A DNA stretch of 12,442 nt, from contig NZOY01000091.1 in the NCBI GenBank assembly GCA_002695445.1, positions 5,271-17,712 on the forward strand. The letters are read 5' to 3'. The translations under genes were made by a program, and so were the position numbers. This DNA comes from Flavobacteriaceae bacterium (lineage in GTDB: Bacteria > Bacteroidota > Bacteroidia > Flavobacteriales > Flavobacteriaceae). Below are positions 8,877-12,442 of this stretch, piece after piece (within the stretch, counting starts at the first letter, position 1; every line of letters starts with the position of its first letter). The notes under the pieces were generated by a model. It was given only the letters and a program-made list of their open reading frames with translations. It had not been told where the DNA came from and did no database searches.

Positions 8877-8957
8877 TCAATAATCTTTAGACAAATTGTC
8901 ATATTATTACATGTAATGAGTACCCCCCAAAGGGGTAATCAAAATGTCTAAAGTTGA
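8877..8957. repeat. Long-range inverted repeat with nested dyads upstream of thrA
   Basis: CTTTAGACA (8885-8893) and TGTCTAAAG (8945-8953) are perfect 9-base complements. The stem extends by TCAA (8877-8880) with TTGA (8954-8957) across a 4-nt bulge. Inside lie a 6-bp hairpin TACCCC/GGGGTA with a 5-nt loop (8921-8937), the 12-nt palindrome ATTACATGTAAT (8906-8917), and GACAAATTGTC (8890-8900), which overlaps one outer arm and so competes with it. Just outside is TTGATTTTAAATCAA (8866-8880), two 7-base arms around a central T. This could be a folded thr leader RNA or a set of protein-binding dyads. No T tract follows on either strand, so a simple intrinsic terminator is not supported. Confidence 0.55.
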
Positions 8958-9023
8958 GGGTATAGTGGACAGTGTCTGTAGAGCAGAAGGTAATTTTTTT
9001 GTATTTAATGGCTTTAAAAACAT
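8907..9023 (-). CDS. Possible 38-residue leader peptide of the thr operon
   Basis: ATG at 9023-9021, TAA at 8909-8907. It encodes 38 residues with six threonines and three isoleucines, clustered in the segments QTLSTIPST and ILITPLGGT. This is a higher threonine share than expected by chance, though far below the near-continuous Thr/Ile run of E. coli thrL. It lies upstream of thrA on the same strand and ends 111 nt before the thrA ATG. Its 3' half covers one arm of the outer inverted repeat, so translation would affect folding. Against it: no T-tract terminator is visible downstream, the other minus-strand frame also reads through with threonines, and a plus-strand frame overlaps it. Treat as a hypothesis. 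Confidence 0.25.
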   Translation of the reverse strand: MFLKPLNTKKLPSALQTLSTIPSTLDILITPLGGTHYM

Positions 9024-9053
9024 TCCACAAAAATATTACAAAACAGCCAGTTT

Positions 9054-9085
9054 TAAAATTATTTAACTATTATTTTGTTTGACAA
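9054..9085 (-). promoter_or_regulatory. Candidate promoter for thrABC
   Basis: On the minus strand, TTG (9085-9083), 21 nt, then TAATTTTA (9061-9054), matching the Bacteroidota pattern TTG - 17 to 23 nt - TAnnTTTG at all but the last base. Transcription would start roughly 20-25 nt before the candidate leader ORF at 9023. An alternative perfect -7 match, TATTTTTG at 9035-9028, lacks a spaced TTG. AT-rich sequence gives frequent chance matches. Confidence 0.3.
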
Positions 9086-9134
9086 CAATTTAATGAATAA
9101 AGAAACTTTTAGGCAAGGAAACTTTTTTAACTAA

Positions 9135-11681
9135 TTACTTTTTTTTGTTAGAATGGATTTTTACATGTAGAATGTCCTCACCTTTTTTGTGACATATCTC
9201 TAAATTATCACCTTCTTTAATCTTATTATTTACAATTTCCTCAGCAAGAAGATCTTCAATATACTTTTGAATTGCTCTTTTGAGTGGTCTGGCACCATTT
9301 TTTTTATCAAACCCTTTTTCACAAATAAATGATTTTGCATCAGTGGTAAGAGATACTTTGTAACCCAACTTCTCTATTCTTGATACAAGCGCTTTGAGTT
9401 CAATCTCAACTATTTGATAAATATCATTTTTTTCAAGAGAATTAAAAATGACAATATCATCAACTCGATTTAGAAATTCGGGAGCAAATGTTTTTTTTAG
9501 TGCATTATTGATTACATTTTTTTCGATATCGTCAGCTTGAGACTTAATGCTTGTGGTTTCAAAACCAACTCCCGTCCCAAAATCTTTTACTTGTCTTGCA
9601 CCAATGTTTGAAGTCATAATTATTATAGTATTTTGGAAATTTATTTTTCTTCCCAAACTATCTGTTAAAAACCCATCGTCAAGTACCTGTAAAAGCATAT
9701 TGAATACGTCTGGGTGAGCTTTTTCTACCTCATCCAGAAGGATTACTGAATAAGGCCTTCTTCTTACCTTTTCACTCAGTTGTCCACCTTCTTCGTACCC
9801 AACATAACCTGGAGGAGCACCAATTAGCCTAGAAATTGCAAATTTTTCCATGTACTCGCTCATATCAATTCTTATAAGATTTTCCTCAGAGTCAAAAATT
9901 TCTTCGGCTAGAATTTTTGCCAATTGTGTTTTACCTACCCCAGTTTGACCAAGAAATATAAAAGAACCAATAGGTTTATTAGGTTCTTTTAAACCAGCTC
10001 GATTTCTCTGAATTGATTTTACTACTTTTTTTACAGCTTCTTTTTGACCAATTATCTTTTGGCTAATTTTATCGGTAAGAATTGCTAGTTTATTTTTTTC
10101 ACTTTTAACGATTTTATTTACAGGAATGTTAGTCATCATTGACACAACATCAGATATATCGATTTCATTAACTGTTACTCGATTTAACTTTGATTCTTCT
10201 TGCCAGCGATCTTGAGCTTCGAGTAAAGTTTTTTCCACTCTCTTTTCATCATCTCTAAGTTTCGCTGCCTCTTCATATTTCTGTTTTTTTACAACAGAGT
10301 TTTTGAGTTGCTTAACTTTTTCAAGTTCTTCCTCAAGTTTAATTATTTCATCTGGCACATTCATATTGTTTATATGTACTCTAGATCCTGCCTCATCCAA
10401 TGCATCTATTGCTTTGTCTGGGAGATATCGGTCAGTAACATATCTGTAAGTAAGTTCTGCACATGCTATAAGTGCATCATTAGTATATATCACATTATGG
10501 TGATTTTCATACTTTTCTTTAATATTTTTTAATATTTCAATGGTTTCTTCAACGTCGGTCTCTTCAATTAAAACCTTTTGAAACCTTCGTTCAAGTGCTC
10601 CATCTTTTTCAATATTTTGACGATATTCATCAAGTGTAGTCGCACCTATACATTGAATGTCACCCCTGGCAAGAGCCGGTTTAAACATATTTGAAGCATC
10701 AAGACTACCTGTTGCTCCTCCTGCTCCAACAATAGTGTGGATTTCGTCTATGAAAAGGATTACATTATCGTTTTTTTCTAATTCATTCATTACAGCTTTC
10801 ATTCTTTCCTCAAATTGCCCACGGTATTTTGTGCCAGCTACAAGGCTGGCAAGATCAAGAGATACTACTCGTTTTCCATATAAAACCCTTGAAACCTTTT
10901 TCTGAATTATTCTCAATGCAAGCCCTTCAGCAATAGCAGACTTCCCAACACCAGGTTCGCCTATTAACAAAGGATTATTCTTTTTTCTTCTACTTAGTAT
11001 TTGGGAAACACGTTCAATTTCTTTTTCCCTTCCAACTACAGGATCTAAGCTATTCCTCTCAGCCAATGCCGTAACATCTCTTCCAAAGTTATCTAAAACA
11101 GGTGTTTTGGATTTTACATTTACTTTGGATTCAGTAGTGGGAACAAATGGATTTTCCTTTCCTGAGTCCCCAACATCTTCCTTCTCATCTGGGAAAGACG
11201 AGGAAGTGGGAAGTTCGATATAATTTTGATCATCACTTGCAAGCATTAACTTGAACTGTTCTTTGACTATATCATAATCAATGTTAAGTTTAGTAAGTAA
11301 TTTCGTAGTTGGATCATTTTCATTCCTTAAAATACATAAAAGTAAATGAACAGTATTGATGATGTCACTTTGAAAAAGTTTTGCTTCTAGAAAGGTTGTT
11401 TTTAGTGCTCTTTCAGCTTGCCTTGTCAAATGCAGATTTTTTTTATTATTTATGACTCCAGAGTTTTCAATCACAGCAGGATTAAGTATTTCAACCTTCC
11501 TTCTTAACTCTTCAAGATCAACTTCGATGGATTTTAAAATTGAAACAGCTTTACCAGAACCATCTCTTAAAATACCCAACATGAGATGCTCCGTGCCTAT
11601 GGAACTATGTCCCAAACGTAGAGCTTCCTCTTTGCTAAAGCTAATTACATCTTTGACTCTTGGTGAAAAATTATCATCCAT
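9135..11681 (-). CDS. clpC: ATP-dependent Clp protease ATP-binding subunit ClpC
   Basis: AAA+ unfoldase that feeds substrates to the ClpP peptidase in the cytoplasm. Two Clp_N repeats fill about residues 1-150 (FSPRVKDVISFSKEEALRLG; GTEHLMLGILRDG), followed by a polar linker (about 150-195). AAA domain 1 has Walker A GEPGVGKS (241-248), Walker B ILFIDEIH (308-315) and pore loop KYRG (285-288). The middle region (about 445-500) is a coiled coil with a UVR-like motif (YEEAAKLRDDEKRVEK), as in ClpC rather than ClpB. AAA domain 2 has Walker A GQTGVGKT (578-585), Walker B VILLDEVE and pore segment GYVGYEEGG. VGF at 705-707 fits the ClpP-docking loop, which ClpB lacks. At 848 residues it is full length. 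It diverges from gyrA across a 225-nt spacer, and thrA follows 339 nt downstream on the same strand. Confidence 0.98.
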   Translation of the reverse strand: MDDNFSPRVKDVISFSKEEALRLGHSSIGTEHLMLGILRDGSGKAVSILKSIEVDLEELRRKVEILNPAVIENSGVINNKKNLHLTRQAERALKTTFLEAKLFQSDIINTVHLLLCILRNENDPTTKLLTKLNIDYDIVKEQFKLMLASDDQNYIELPTSSSFPDEKEDVGDSGKENPFVPTTESKVNVKSKTPVLDNFGRDVTALAERNSLDPVVGREKEIERVSQILSRRKKNNPLLIGEPGVGKSAIAEGLALRIIQKKVSRVLYGKRVVSLDLASLVAGTKYRGQFEERMKAVMNELEKNDNVILFIDEIHTIVGAGGATGSLDASNMFKPALARGDIQCIGATTLDEYRQNIEKDGALERRFQKVLIEETDVEETIEILKNIKEKYENHHNVIYTNDALIACAELTYRYVTDRYLPDKAIDALDEAGSRVHINNMNVPDEIIKLEEELEKVKQLKNSVVKKQKYEEAAKLRDDEKRVEKTLLEAQDRWQEESKLNRVTVNEIDISDVVSMMTNIPVNKIVKSEKNKLAILTDKISQKIIGQKEAVKKVVKSIQRNRAGLKEPNKPIGSFIFLGQTGVGKTQLAKILAEEIFDSEENLIRIDMSEYMEKFAISRLIGAPPGYVGYEEGGQLSEKVRRRPYSVILLDEVEKAHPDVFNMLLQVLDDGFLTDSLGRKINFQNTIIIMTSNIGARQVKDFGTGVGFETTSIKSQADDIEKNVINNALKKTFAPEFLNRVDDIVIFNSLEKNDIYQIVEIELKALVSRIEKLGYKVSLTTDAKSFICEKGFDKKNGARPLKRAIQKYIEDLLAEEIVNNKIKEGDNLEICHKKGEDILHVKIHSNKKK

Positions 11682-11741
11682 AATGAAATAAAAAACTTAA
11701 AAACTAAATTTTTTCAAACAACTAATTAACATTTTCATTAG

Positions 11742-11771
11742 CAAATAGACAAAATAATAATGATTTAGCAA
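11742..11771 (-). promoter_or_regulatory. Candidate promoter for clpC
   Basis: On the minus strand, TTG (11771-11769), a 19-nt spacer, then TCTATTTG (11749-11742), which fits the Bacteroidota TTG/TAnnTTTG promoter except for one base of the -7 element. It would start transcription about 55 nt upstream of the clpC ATG. The inverted repeat at 11787-11826 lies just upstream of it, where an activator or repressor could act. Confidence 0.35.
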
Positions 11772-11786
11772 AATGACTAATACTAA

Positions 11787-11826
11787 AATTTATCATCAAA
11801 ATACAATATTGTGATGTTGATAAATT
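11787..11826. repeat. 40-nt inverted repeat in the clpC-gyrA divergent spacer
   Basis: AATTTATCA (11787-11795) and TGATAAATT (11818-11826) are perfect 9-base complements separated by 22 nt that contain a second palindrome, CAATATTG (11804-11811). It sits near the middle of the divergent spacer and is not next to a gene end, so it is unlikely to be a terminator. It could be an operator for clpC, gyrA or both. It does not resemble the CtsR or HrcA/CIRCE sites known from other phyla. Confidence 0.5.
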
Positions 11827-11906
11827 GATTAAAAAATATTGAGAAAATAATAATAAATGATACTCATTAAAGTATTTTAGCTATTACACTTAATAAATTT
11901 TACTAA

Positions 11907-12442
11907 ATGATTGATGGAGAAAAATTAATTCCAATTAATATTGAGGATGAAATGAAGTCCTCTTACATTGATTATTCAATGTCCGTTATTGTTTCCAGGG
12001 CACTACCAGACGTTCGCGATGGTTTAAAGCCAGTACATAGAAGGGTTCTTTATGGAATGCATGAGCTAGGAATAAGGTCTACTACTGGTTATAAAAAGTC
12101 AGCTAGAATAGTTGGAGAAGTACTTGGAAAATATCATCCTCATGGAGATAGTTCTGTTTACGATACAATGGTTAGAATGGCGCAAGATTGGAGCCTACGT
12201 TATTTATTAGTTGATGGCCAGGGGAATTTTGGCTCAATTGATGGAGACAGTCCTGCTGCAATGAGATATACTGAGGCTAGGATGCGAAAGATGTCAGAGG
12301 ATTTACTTGCTGATATAGAAAAGGAAACAGTAGATCTACAGCTTAATTTTGATGACACACTAACAGAGCCCACAGTCCTTCCAACTAGAGTTCCTAATTT
12401 GTTGATAAATGGTGCATCTGGAATTGCTGTTGGAATGGCTAC
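11907..12442 (+). CDS. gyrA: DNA gyrase subunit A (partial, C-terminus outside window)
   Basis: Breakage-reunion subunit of DNA gyrase, which introduces negative supercoils together with GyrB. About 178 N-terminal residues are present, covering the start of the winged-helix/tower core; full proteins are usually above 800 residues. The catalytic tyrosine is Tyr121 in [10 protein letters not shown] (E. coli Tyr122). The quinolone-determining region reads [19 protein letters not shown], with Ser82 and Asp86 matching E. coli Ser83 and Asp87, the usual sensitive residues. [19 protein letters not shown] and [13 protein letters not shown] are also characteristic. ParC is less likely because of the [21 protein letters not shown] context and flavobacterial GyrA-like N-terminus, but the GyrA box that would settle this is outside the window. 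The ATG at 11907 gives an N-terminus one residue shorter than the E. coli numbering. Confidence 0.95.
   Translation, partial: MIDGEKLIPINIEDEMKSSYIDYSMSVIVSRALPDVRDGLKPVHRRVLYGMHELGIRSTTGYKKSARIVGEVLGKYHPHGDSSVYDTMVRMAQDWSLRYLLVDGQGNFGSIDGDSPAAMRYTEARMRKMSEDLLADIEKETVDLQLNFDDTLTEPTVLPTRVPNLLINGASGIAVGMA

Larger units (their letters stand above)
8796..9134. other. 339-nt spacer between thrA and clpC
   Basis: This is the only gap longer than 300 nt without a confident gene. It contains the leader of the thr operon, a cluster of inverted repeats (8866-8957), candidate promoter elements (9028-9085), and two short opposed reading frames: 38 codons at 9023-8907 on the minus strand and 40 codons at 8944-9066 on the plus strand. 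The clpC end (9121-9134 and just beyond) has no convincing hairpin with a T tract, so how clpC transcription ends before thrA is unclear; read-through into thrABC cannot be excluded. I could not match the stretch to a known riboswitch, SRP RNA, tmRNA or 6S RNA by eye. Confidence 0.6.

Noticed and set aside
8921..8937. TACCCC/GGGGTA hairpin as an intrinsic terminator
   Set aside because: The stem is good but no T tract follows on either strand.
8977..9000. T-run near 8993-9000 as a plus-strand terminator
   Set aside because: No stable stem directly precedes it; only a 3-4 bp pairing can be drawn.
8858..9126. Three copies of GAAACTTTT (8858-8866, 9102-9110, 9118-9126) around the thrA-clpC spacer
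   Set aside because: The two right-hand copies are 16 nt apart and looked operator-like, but the same string in reverse complement also occurs inside gcvT (near 1935), and such strings are expected in AT-rich sequence.
10308..11691. Plus-strand open frames antisense to clpC (10308-10532, 10657-10905, 11452-11691)
   Set aside because: They are shadows of the clpC reading frame; clpC is intact and conserved throughout and these have no independent support.

Overview
The window looks like core chromosome of a Bacteroidota bacterium, most likely Flavobacteriia. It is visibly AT-rich. The genes lack AGGAGG-type ribosome binding sites. YebC carries the N-terminal extension (MGRAFEFRKARK) typical of this phylum. 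ThrA, ClpC and GyrA read like flavobacterial orthologues. Short spacers and overlapping genes suggest a compact, perhaps marine, genome, but that is inference. I see no mobile element, CRISPR array, phage gene, tRNA or rRNA.

Layout from left to right. (1) A leftward run, gcvT - NAD(P)-binding sugar-nucleotide-type reductase - yebC, occupies 1-2446; yebC runs off the left edge. gcvT and the reductase overlap by 4 nt through a TTG start. (2) A rightward gene for an exported aminopeptidase P (2527-4140) diverges from gcvT. Its end overlaps the end of thrC by 12 nt, and a perfect hairpin sits just past its stop. (3) A leftward threonine operon thrA-thrB-thrC (8795 down to 4129) has stop and start codons touching at both junctions. 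It encodes four of the five steps from aspartate to threonine; the missing one is aspartate-semialdehyde dehydrogenase. (4) A 339-nt spacer upstream of thrA (8796-9134) is dense in inverted repeats and holds a short threonine-containing reading frame. (5) Leftward clpC (11681 down to 9135) encodes the AAA+ unfoldase of the ClpCP protease. (6) A 225-nt divergent spacer holds a 40-nt inverted repeat. (7) gyrA starts at 11907 and runs off the right edge.

The genes are well-known housekeeping genes: one-carbon metabolism, threonine synthesis, peptide turnover, protein quality control and DNA topology. I found no clearly new multi-gene system. The stretches most worth a second look are non-coding: the dyad cluster and possible leader peptide upstream of thrA, the inverted repeat between clpC and gyrA, and the hairpin embedded in the 3' end of thrC.
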